Source: an uncultured Enterovibrio sp. (lineage in GTDB: Bacteria > Pseudomonadota > Gammaproteobacteria > Enterobacterales > Vibrionaceae). From it: 41,760 nucleotides of DNA. Positions 34,326-41,403 of the stretch are shown here, one piece after another. The position numbers were made by a program, and so were the translations under genes. The notes beneath the pieces were generated by a model that made no database searches, had not been told where the DNA came from, and saw nothing but the letters and a program-made list of their open reading frames with translations. The stretch lies in the NCBI GenBank assembly GCA_947041315.1, contig CAMRDW010000006.1, forward strand, positions 1-41,760. Reading direction: 5' to 3'. Every line of letters begins with the position of its first letter. Within the stretch, counting starts at the first letter, position 1.

Positions 34326-36118
34326 GTTTAAACAGTGAAAAATCAAACATAGTCGAAGCTTTGGATCTGATATCTACTATTCGCATTCATCTAACATCTG
34401 GATTTGATCTTGAAAAGACACTCTCTTTAATAGCGAAACTCATTTCCTTGAGTAAAAGAAAAAAACAATCAGATAAAGAAAATGATTTTTTTGTTTTTCG
34501 TTCAATCAACCAAATTATTATTCATACAGAAACCATATTGGAACTTTACCAGCTAAATAAAATCGAAATAAACAATAAACTGATACAATCTTTAGAGTCT
34601 GTCCTTGATATTACAGAAGAAGACATTTTAAGCTCTTCAAAAGAAAGTTCTTTTCTTTCTTACTCAAAGAAAAGAGACGAAATATTAAAAATCATCACGA
34701 CAGATATATTTAATGCGATGAGCATTGATGTCTCTTATTCTGAAGACACCTTTAACTCAAATACGGATATAAAAAAGGAAATAGATTATATTTCTAATTT
34801 AATCTCCCCTCTAGAGCAGAATAAAAAAAACAAATCAAAAAATAAAAAAAACACAGTATCACCCGCTCTTTCAAAATCGAAAGTATTTAATAATAAATTT
34901 GAAGTCACGACACGGGTAAAATCCTACTTACTAGAACAAATGATGAATTACTCTGAAGAATTAGTTCAAATTAGAAATTCATTAGCTGATTACGCAGAGA
35001 ACAAACAAGACCAAAAATTAAGTGAAATATCAAGCAAATTAAAATCAGTTTCTGACAATGTATTATCAGACCTCTTAAAAACACGCATGATGCCTATCGG
35101 TGGAATATTAGGCAAATACCGTCGGATTGTTCGAGATCTCTCAAATGAATTAAATAAAAAGGTTGAACTGGAAATTATTGGTGAAAATATTGAGTTAGAC
35201 AATAATGTCATTGAAGCCATTACTGAACCCTTAACTCACTTAGTTAGAAATGCAATTGATCACGCATTTGAATCACCTCTCGAACGCACTAAAAATGGAA
35301 AGTCTTTGATCGGGAAATTAATTATTCATGCCTATAATGCATCAGGAAAAGTGATTATTAACATTTCTGACGACGGACAAGGCATTGACACAAATAAACT
35401 TGTAGAAAAAGCCATCAATAGTAACTTAATTACGAATGAACAGCTTAATCTCATGACAGAAAAAAACAAACTCGAACTTATTTTTCATCCAGGACTCAGC
35501 ACATCAGAAAGGATCACCACATTATCAGGCAGAGGTGTTGGCATGGGAGCGGTAAAACAAAAAGTAGAAGAAATAAAGGGACATATTGATATATCTTCTG
35601 TTAAAAATAAAGGAACAAACATTGCTTTATCTTTTCCACTTACAATGGCAACCTTAAAAGTTATCTTATTCACGATTAAAGGAATTACTTATGCCATTCC
35701 TTCTGGTGATATTAAAAATATTATAGGAATGAGCAAAGATGACAATGACAATACAGTTCGCTTTGATACAGATCCCCCTTTATTACACAAAAACAATCAA
35801 GTTATTTCACTGATTGATCCCATTGAATACCTTGATGGATTAGCAGGGACACAATCTCTGAAAACCTCTTATCTCAATGGAGAGCAAATCAGTGTCGTTG
35901 TTTTTCGTTATCAGGATATAAATTGGGGACTCTGTGTTGATTCTGTCAACGCATTTTTAGACATCGTCATTAAACCTTTAGAAACACAAATGAACACAAA
36001 TAATATTTTCGCAGGTGCCGCCGTTCTTGGAAATGGTGATTTAGCCTTGGTGATTGATCTCAAAAGAATCGTGATTTTTTCAAGATCTCACACGTCATTT
36101 TACACAGAGGCCATCTAG
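34322..36118 (+). CDS. cheA: CheA-type histidine kinase core (P3-P4-P5) with a vestigial N-terminal P1
   Basis: P3 YLLEQMMNYSEELVQIRNSL; H-box-like LLKTRMMPIGGILGKYRRIVRDL; N box HLVRNAIDHAFESPLER; G boxes ISDDGQGID and SGRGVGMGAVK; CheW-like C-terminus. No HxxKG motif in the N-terminal ~200 aa. ATGA overlap with the preceding gene. Confidence 0.93.
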   Translation: MSLNSEKSNIVEALDLISTIRIHLTSGFDLEKTLSLIAKLISLSKRKKQSDKENDFFVFRSINQIIIHTETILELYQLNKIEINNKLIQSLESVLDITEEDILSSSKESSFLSYSKKRDEILKIITTDIFNAMSIDVSYSEDTFNSNTDIKKEIDYISNLISPLEQNKKNKSKNKKNTVSPALSKSKVFNNKFEVTTRVKSYLLEQMMNYSEELVQIRNSLADYAENKQDQKLSEISSKLKSVSDNVLSDLLKTRMMPIGGILGKYRRIVRDLSNELNKKVELEIIGENIELDNNVIEAITEPLTHLVRNAIDHAFESPLERTKNGKSLIGKLIIHAYNASGKVIINISDDGQGIDTNKLVEKAINSNLITNEQLNLMTEKNKLELIFHPGLSTSERITTLSGRGVGMGAVKQKVEEIKGHIDISSVKNKGTNIALSFPLTMATLKVILFTIKGITYAIPSGDIKNIIGMSKDDNDNTVRFDTDPPLLHKNNQVISLIDPIEYLDGLAGTQSLKTSYLNGEQISVVVFRYQDINWGLCVDSVNAFLDIVIKPLETQMNTNNIFAGAAVLGNGDLALVIDLKRIVIFSRSHTSFYTEAI

Positions 36119-36159
36119 GGAGTCAGTCAAAGATCTCATGTTTTATTGGGCGTTTTTGC

Positions 36160-36219
36160 TGATTGGGCAGAACGAGCGTAGCCAACAAGCAGGCAAGGTA
36201 AAAGACGACGAGGATAATA
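36160..36219 (-). repeat. Degenerate partial copy of the dispersed repeat, between cheA and the HPt gene
   Basis: tgattgggcagaacgagcgtagccaacaagcaggcaaggtaaaagacgacgaggataata matches the left half of the consensus (reverse complement). Confidence 0.7.
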
Positions 36220-36262
36220 CGATGATGTCGATTTCTTTTTTATCATTAAATGGAGAGCTTAT

Positions 36263-37201
36263 ATGAAATTGTTTGGTCGTTTTTTAGTCGATGAAAATCT
36301 CATTTCAACATCTGATTTAGCGGATGCCATGATTGAGCAAATTAAAACGATGCCAAATAATATCGTGATCTTATATGAAAAAAATGTGATTAATTCGAAA
36401 CAAATACTCGATATTATTTCACTGCAAAATAATGAGTCCTTAGATCTTCGTTCTGCTTGTATTCAACTTGGGATCTGGAAAGATGAATTTACAAATATGA
36501 TCCAGGAAGAAGTATTAAAGCAGCGGATCCCTCTAAGTCAAATATTAATCAACAAAGGTTTAATAAAACCACAGATTATCTTGCCTGTTTTAAAAAAATA
36601 CCATGCATATTGCGCAGAAAATAGCAATGACTTTACTCTCTTTTCCGAAATAGATGACATTGAAAATGAACAAGAAAATACAATTCAAAAAATTCGCTTT
36701 GAACCTGATTTTTCACAAGTTAAAATCAATGATCTTTCAGAATACCTTGCGTTTTTTTCTGACGAGAAAATTGTCTCCTTAGAGCTTGCGATTTTGGTCA
36801 TTGAAGGGCTTGCAGACAACACTGAAGATGCAGAAGAAAGATTGGATTCCTTTTTTATTGAATTTCATTCACTCAAAGGCTCCGCAAGAGCAATAGGCGC
36901 TATTTTGTCTGAAAATCTAATACATGAAACAGAAGACGTTTTGTCTTTTTATAAACGATTTTTGCACAAAATAGAAAAAAGTGACTTTGTACTTTTGGCG
37001 GCTGCCAACTTACACGTCCTTGATGTATTAGGCCATTTGAGAAACGCGCTTATTTCTTCTGGCTCAGAAGAAGAATTTTGGTCCAATCAAGCACATAAAA
37101 ACCATTATCTAACGGTGTTAAGCGAGGTCAAATCATTGAATAATAAGATGAACTCACGTGGTTATGTCATCGACATTGAAGATGTGCGAGAAATGTTTTA
37201 A
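36263..37201 (+). CDS. Stand-alone HPt protein with an N-terminal MshEN/T2SSE_N-like region
   Basis: CheA-P1-like HPt motif FFIEFHSLKGSARAIGAILSENLIHETEDVLSFYKRF; N-terminus FGRFLVDENLISTSDLADAMIEQ...LSQILINKGLIKPQIILPVL resembles MshEN/GspE N-terminal repeats. Confidence 0.8.
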   Translation: MKLFGRFLVDENLISTSDLADAMIEQIKTMPNNIVILYEKNVINSKQILDIISLQNNESLDLRSACIQLGIWKDEFTNMIQEEVLKQRIPLSQILINKGLIKPQIILPVLKKYHAYCAENSNDFTLFSEIDDIENEQENTIQKIRFEPDFSQVKINDLSEYLAFFSDEKIVSLELAILVIEGLADNTEDAEERLDSFFIEFHSLKGSARAIGAILSENLIHETEDVLSFYKRFLHKIEKSDFVLLAAANLHVLDVLGHLRNALISSGSEEEFWSNQAHKNHYLTVLSEVKSLNNKMNSRGYVIDIEDVREMF

Positions 37202-37224
37202 TACCCCTGAGGTCGTAAATCAGA

Positions 37225-37349
37225 TATAACCAAAAGAATTGAAGATGCGCGCCTGCGGCAAGTAAATGAACCCCCTGAGCATAGGCTGACGGTGTGATAG
37301 GGCCGAACGAAGCGGCAACACCCACGCAGCGTCAAAGGCGGCGGGTATA
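37225..37349 (-). repeat. Dispersed palindromic repeat, reverse orientation
   Basis: tataaccaaaagaattgaagatgcgcgcctgcggcaagtaaatgaaccccctgagcatag...acgcagcgtcaaaggcggcgggtata. Confidence 0.93.
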
Positions 37350-37357
37350 ATATGGGG

Positions 37358-38014
37358 TTAATCAGGCATAATGATAAGCCCCAAAGAGCCTAACACTGTT
37401 TCTTGTTGCCAATCACAAATCGTAACGCCCCACAAATTAACCCTTCTAGGATCCAATCCGTCTAATTCACAATGACTTAAATTACATTCTTGCAAATTAA
37501 AATCTTCCCAAACATCAGCAGAAAAAACACCACGGCTCAAGTCTGAACCTTTTAATGAAGCCGACAATAAATTAGCGCCAATCCATTTGTTTTCAAATAA
37601 ATCGCATTTTTCAATGCATTGACGTTCGAAATTTGCATAGGATAAATTACAGTCCGTAATATAAGCAGAACAAAAATACATCTTCTGACTGATTTTATTT
37701 GCAAATTGCGCTTGATAAAAATTGGCGCCTTTCATGTCACAGTGCCTAAATTCAACGCCAAAGCAATTTGCCCCTTTAAAATTAGCCAAAGACAATTGAC
37801 AATGTTTGAAGCGGGCATTTCGCAGATCAGAATATTCAAAATGGCACCCTTCCAATGCCCCTTTTTCGACAAAAACACAAGATTCAAACAAGGCTTCTTT
37901 CAAGTCAGTATGCCCAAAATGACAAAGATAAAATTGACAATGTTGAAACACACTTCCATTCAAATCTTGACGAGAAAAATCAACCTGGTTAAACACTCTG
38001 TTCGCTTCGTTCAT
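37358..38014 (-). CDS. Qnr-family pentapeptide repeat protein
   Basis: 218 aa of pentapeptide repeats with Qnr-type blocks: MYFCSAYITDCNLSYANFERQCIEKCDLFENKWIGANLLSASLKGSDLSRGVFSADVWEDFNLQECNLSHCELDGLDPRRVNLWGV...LGSLGLIIM. Confidence 0.85.
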   Translation of the reverse strand: MNEANRVFNQVDFSRQDLNGSVFQHCQFYLCHFGHTDLKEALFESCVFVEKGALEGCHFEYSDLRNARFKHCQLSLANFKGANCFGVEFRHCDMKGANFYQAQFANKISQKMYFCSAYITDCNLSYANFERQCIEKCDLFENKWIGANLLSASLKGSDLSRGVFSADVWEDFNLQECNLSHCELDGLDPRRVNLWGVTICDWQQETVLGSLGLIIMPD

Positions 38015-38051
38015 TCGTCCTCCTCTTCTTTTTGAAATATTTAAAACGCAC

Positions 38052-38786
38052 TCAACGCAAGAATTGAACCCACCCTAAAGCTTCAAGCACCTGCTTCCAT
38101 GTTTTATCGTGCCTTGCACAAAGATGAACATTTTGGGATGTGACAGGATGTACAAAAGAGAGGCTGCATGCGTGAAGTAACAAGCGATGACAATCAAACT
38201 TTTCTCTGAATAATCGGTTGTGTTTCCCATCCCCATGATTTACATCACCGATAATAGGATGATGAAGATGATGCATATGGCGTCTAAGTTGATGTTTTCG
38301 CCCCGTCAGCGGTTTCATTTCAATAAGGCTGTATCGCGTGCTTTGATGACGCCCCATCGGAATCGGTAATTCAACATAGGCCAAAGGAGAATATTGGGTT
38401 ATGGCTTCTTTATAAAGCGGCTCCATTGTGGCAAATTTATCCGCTTTTTTATCCAGCTCTTCTTTTAAGGGGTAATCTAAAACGGCTGCTTCTTTGATCC
38501 AACCTCTTACAAGTGCATGATAGGTTTTATGGATATCGCGTCCAGCAAATTTAGGCATCATTTTCGAAGCGATTTCTGAAGACAAACCAAAAAGTAAAAC
38601 ACCAGAGGTCGGGCGGTCTAAACGATGCAAAGGAAAGACGTGCTGCCCAATTTGATCCCGCAATGTTTGCATTACAAAACGCGTTTCCCCCTTGTCTAGC
38701 CAAGAGCGATGCACCAGCATTCCAGCTGGTTTATTTACTGCAATCAAGTCATTATCACGATAAATAATTTCAAGTTCTATGTTCAT
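38052..38786 (-). CDS. truC: tRNA pseudouridine(65) synthase TruC
   Basis: DLIAVNKPAGMLVHRSWLDKGE, FPLHRLDRPTSGVLLFGLS and LTGRKHQLRRHMHHLHHPIIGD; adjacent yqcC. Confidence 0.94.
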   Translation of the reverse strand: MNIELEIIYRDNDLIAVNKPAGMLVHRSWLDKGETRFVMQTLRDQIGQHVFPLHRLDRPTSGVLLFGLSSEIASKMMPKFAGRDIHKTYHALVRGWIKEAAVLDYPLKEELDKKADKFATMEPLYKEAITQYSPLAYVELPIPMGRHQSTRYSLIEMKPLTGRKHQLRRHMHHLHHPIIGDVNHGDGKHNRLFREKFDCHRLLLHACSLSFVHPVTSQNVHLCARHDKTWKQVLEALGWVQFLR

Positions 38787-39139
38787 AAGCGCGAAGAGGA
38801 TGTCTTTAATAAGGAAGAGAAAGAGACGGCAAAAAAAGCATCGATTTCTTTTGATAAAAGGGTTATTTCTTTATGACCCCTTCGACCTCGCATGGCTTCT
38901 TCAACATAAGGCGAAATAGAAACCCTGCTTTTAAACGGATTTTTTTCTTCCATTAATTGCCTTGTTTTTGGAATAAAAATCCACTGTAACCATTGGCTGC
39001 AATTTAATTTGTCAACGGAAAAAGGAAGGTCGCTCTTCAATGCCGTTTTAGAGGGCGAGGTTTTATCCCAATAACCATGAAGGGTCAATTCAACTTCTAA
39101 TTTGTTCAATAAAAACGCAATGTTCGAATGATCATTCAT
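38783..39139 (-). CDS. yqcC: YqcC family protein
   Basis: LLNKLEVELTLHGYWDKTSPSKTAL...LPFSVDKLNCSQWLQWIFIPKTRQLME; ATGA overlap with truC. Confidence 0.88.
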   Translation of the reverse strand: MNDHSNIAFLLNKLEVELTLHGYWDKTSPSKTALKSDLPFSVDKLNCSQWLQWIFIPKTRQLMEEKNPFKSRVSISPYVEEAMRGRRGHKEITLLSKEIDAFFAVSFSSLLKTSSSRL

Positions 39140-39279
39140 AGATATTCCTTCTCACGACTTGAAATTTCAATGCGGCGCAAGCATATCACTTAACACCGAA
39201 GTTAAGTGAAAATCGTCCTTAATCTCAAAACATTTTTTGCGTTTTTCACCCATCAACATACTAAGAGCCATAACATCTC

Positions 39280-40365
39280 ATGACAAACGCTTTTTCTCTT
39301 GTGTCCATTTTCAAGCAAGCCCAGTGTGATTTTCTCCTCTTCGATTTAAGTCGACGAGTCACCCTCATCAGTCACCTTGACTTTCGCGCCATTGAAGAAA
39401 ATCGAATTCCTTATCCTTTGCCTCTAAAGCAACACGCAGAAATAGGCATTGCCTTTTGGAAAACAAAAGAAACACCTTGGATTTGGTTTTTAAGAATTCC
39501 GCTGGATGAACGAGGACTTTTAACACAAAAAGCGTTAGGGGATTTTGTTCACTGTGTGGGAAATGCAATCAGCACCCATAGCAAAACCCCGTACAATAAA
39601 GAGGACAATACCCTCCCATCAAACCCGTATATTTTTACCCCAAAAGAGGATAAGAAAGCCCTCTTTCATGCTCTGCTTACCGACAAACTCAAACTCCCAC
39701 CAAGCCAATACTTCCTCGCAACACAGCACTATTTTTCGGGTCAATCTGGTTTTGATCATTGGGAAGAAATAGGTTTACAAGGCGTTGCTGATCTTTGTGC
39801 TCGTATTGAGCAAAATAGCCATGCGAAAGACATTCAAAATGCACTTTTCTTGATGCCATCGTCCCCAACATATGCGCTTCTTGGATGTCTTGAGCATATT
39901 TCCCTCCCCATCGCGTTAACGCACGCCATAGAAGCCCATATTCAATCTTTATGTTCCGCCCCTCAAATTGATATTTTCCTCGTAGCGGCTTGCCTTCGAG
40001 GCTTATCCGGTTCAGATTTAGCCTCGCAACAAAACACAATAAAAAGGATACTTTCTTATCAAGCGCTACAGCATCGTGAAATATACATTGCCATTGCGGG
40101 ACGCTGTTGGAGTGCATTGCTTGACGCTGATTTATTGCGTACTTTTCTTATATTGATGACCCAAGAAAACGATCCGCTCTTTTTTGAACAAATCCTCAGC
40201 TCCCTTGTCACCCTTCCCACTCTTCGCCCTGCGCTTTTAGCCCTGATTCACAGCAAAGACCCGACGCCATTGTTGCATTCCATGACCCAATATCAACAAA
40301 GGATCCGGAAAAACGCGTCGCATCCTGAGCGTGATCCTCAAACAAAAAAGGGAGAGAGAGCCTAA
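39280..40365 (+). CDS. DUF3549 family protein
   Basis: FKQAQCDFLLFDLSRRVTLISHLDFRAIEENRIPYPLPLKQHAEIGIAFW...PWIWFLRIPLDERGLL is the DUF3549 N-terminal pattern as recalled; neighbours truC/yqcC. Confidence 0.75.
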   Translation: MTNAFSLVSIFKQAQCDFLLFDLSRRVTLISHLDFRAIEENRIPYPLPLKQHAEIGIAFWKTKETPWIWFLRIPLDERGLLTQKALGDFVHCVGNAISTHSKTPYNKEDNTLPSNPYIFTPKEDKKALFHALLTDKLKLPPSQYFLATQHYFSGQSGFDHWEEIGLQGVADLCARIEQNSHAKDIQNALFLMPSSPTYALLGCLEHISLPIALTHAIEAHIQSLCSAPQIDIFLVAACLRGLSGSDLASQQNTIKRILSYQALQHREIYIAIAGRCWSALLDADLLRTFLILMTQENDPLFFEQILSSLVTLPTLRPALLALIHSKDPTPLLHSMTQYQQRIRKNASHPERDPQTKKGERA

Positions 40366-40667
40366 TGGGGAATTTACTGTGGATCCTTTTTATTGCTTTT
40401 GCCTTGGCGTGGTTTTGGCAACAACGCAGACAAAGTGAATTTGCCAAACGTTTCATACAACAACGCTGTGAAACCGTTGATGTACAATTACTCTCTATTG
40501 CAAGGGGAAGCCAAACCTATGGCTGGCCCAAAGGCCCAATAAATATCCAAACCCGGTATTATTTTGAATTTTCGGCAAACGGTGCCGATTGTTTTCAAGG
40601 GCATGCTGTTATGAAAGGAATGCGCCTACAAGAAATTTATATGCCCCCCTACCCCGTAAGACGATAA
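40365..40667 (+). CDS. DUF3301 family small membrane-anchored protein
   Basis: 100 aa, N-terminal TM LLWILFIAFALAWFWQQRRQSEFAKRF; overlaps the DUF3549 stop (TAATG); same neighbourhood as in Vibrio/Shewanella as recalled. Confidence 0.7.
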   Translation: MGNLLWILFIAFALAWFWQQRRQSEFAKRFIQQRCETVDVQLLSIARGSQTYGWPKGPINIQTRYYFEFSANGADCFQGHAVMKGMRLQEIYMPPYPVRR

Positions 40668-40694
40668 AAAAAGGACGCGACAAAAGGCGCGTCC
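40665..40694 (-). terminator. Strong hairpin GGACGCG/CGCGTCC with the T tract on the minus strand
   Basis: gataaaaaaaggacgcgacaaaaggcgcgtcc: perfect 7 bp GC stem; A7 on the plus strand 5' side gives a T run for minus-strand transcripts. Confidence 0.55.
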
Positions 40695-40707
40695 AAAACG
40701 TCAAAAT

Positions 40708-40814
40708 CTACACCTCTCGTCTTTGAAACGACAAGAGGCCTAGGAAGTCCAATCAGACAGTACATCGATGCTCAGGGGATTCACTCACTTGCCGCAAGCG
40801 CGTAACCTCAAGTC
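40708..40814 (+). repeat. Degenerate copy of the dispersed repeat, first of a tandem pair
   Basis: ctacacctctcgtctttgaaacgac...gaagtccaatcagacagtacatcgatgctcaggggattcactcacttgccgcaagcgcgtaacctcaag. Confidence 0.8.
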
Positions 40815-40940
40815 TATAGCGTCGCCTTTGAAGCTGCGTGGATGTTGGCTGCTCTCGCTGAGGGCAATCACAGAGTAGATCTATGCTAAGGGAATTCACT
40901 CGCTTGCCGCAGGCGCGCATCTTTAGGTGTCTTGGGTATA
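40815..40940 (+). repeat. Full copy of the dispersed repeat, second of a tandem pair
   Basis: tatagcgtcgcctttgaagctgcgtggatgttggctgctctcgctgagggcaatcacagagtagatctatgctaagggaattcactcgcttgccgcaggcgcgcatctttaggtgtcttgggtata. Confidence 0.92.
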
Positions 40941-41403
40941 AGCTCATCTAAAAAACAAGAGAACCAAAAAAAACACCAATGAATCAAACAGTTATACGTT
41001 TTTCACTTTTAATCACTAAGATTGAGAGTGGTATAAATAGATCTTAAATTTAATTTCATATATGATTGCCCTAATTAGAGATATAAAACATTCACTGTTT
41101 AAATACCTTTGGTGTTGTATAAAAACTTTATCGTTGCTTTTTAATACCAATAGACTTTCTTTTTAACAGCTTAAAAACTAAATGCTTCATTTTGTCGGAA
41201 TAATAATAACACTTTCACATTCTACCACGTATAAAACGATGCCATAACGTTCTTTATTTTAATTGTATTTATTTTGAATCTCATTAAAGACGAATTTACA
41301 TTAAAATTTTTTAAACCAAGACATTATTTGAAAAAACCACAAAAAGACAAATGAATATTCGCTATTTATTTCCCGTTTATTTTCTAACTTTTGGACTTTC
41401 CTA

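Noticed and set aside
36121-36262. Frameshift splitting one long CheA into two genes (cheA and HPt)
   Set aside because: The HPt is downstream of the complete P5 domain, not upstream; the gene has its own N-terminal domain and is separated by ~140 bp with repeat remnants. It is a separate gene, not a broken N-terminus.
38015-38051. LexA-regulated promoter for the Qnr-like gene
   Set aside because: No CTGT-N8-ACAG-like palindrome seen in the short truC-qnr gap.
193-40940. CRISPR array as explanation of the repeats
   Set aside because: Copies are ~127 bp, dispersed kilobases apart in both orientations, with no regular spacers and no cas genes.
193-40940. Autonomous insertion sequence
   Set aside because: No transposase-like ORF found in any repeat or nearby; elements are too short to code for one.
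40753-40947. 64 aa minus-strand ORF
   Set aside because: Entirely within the tandem pair of dispersed repeats.
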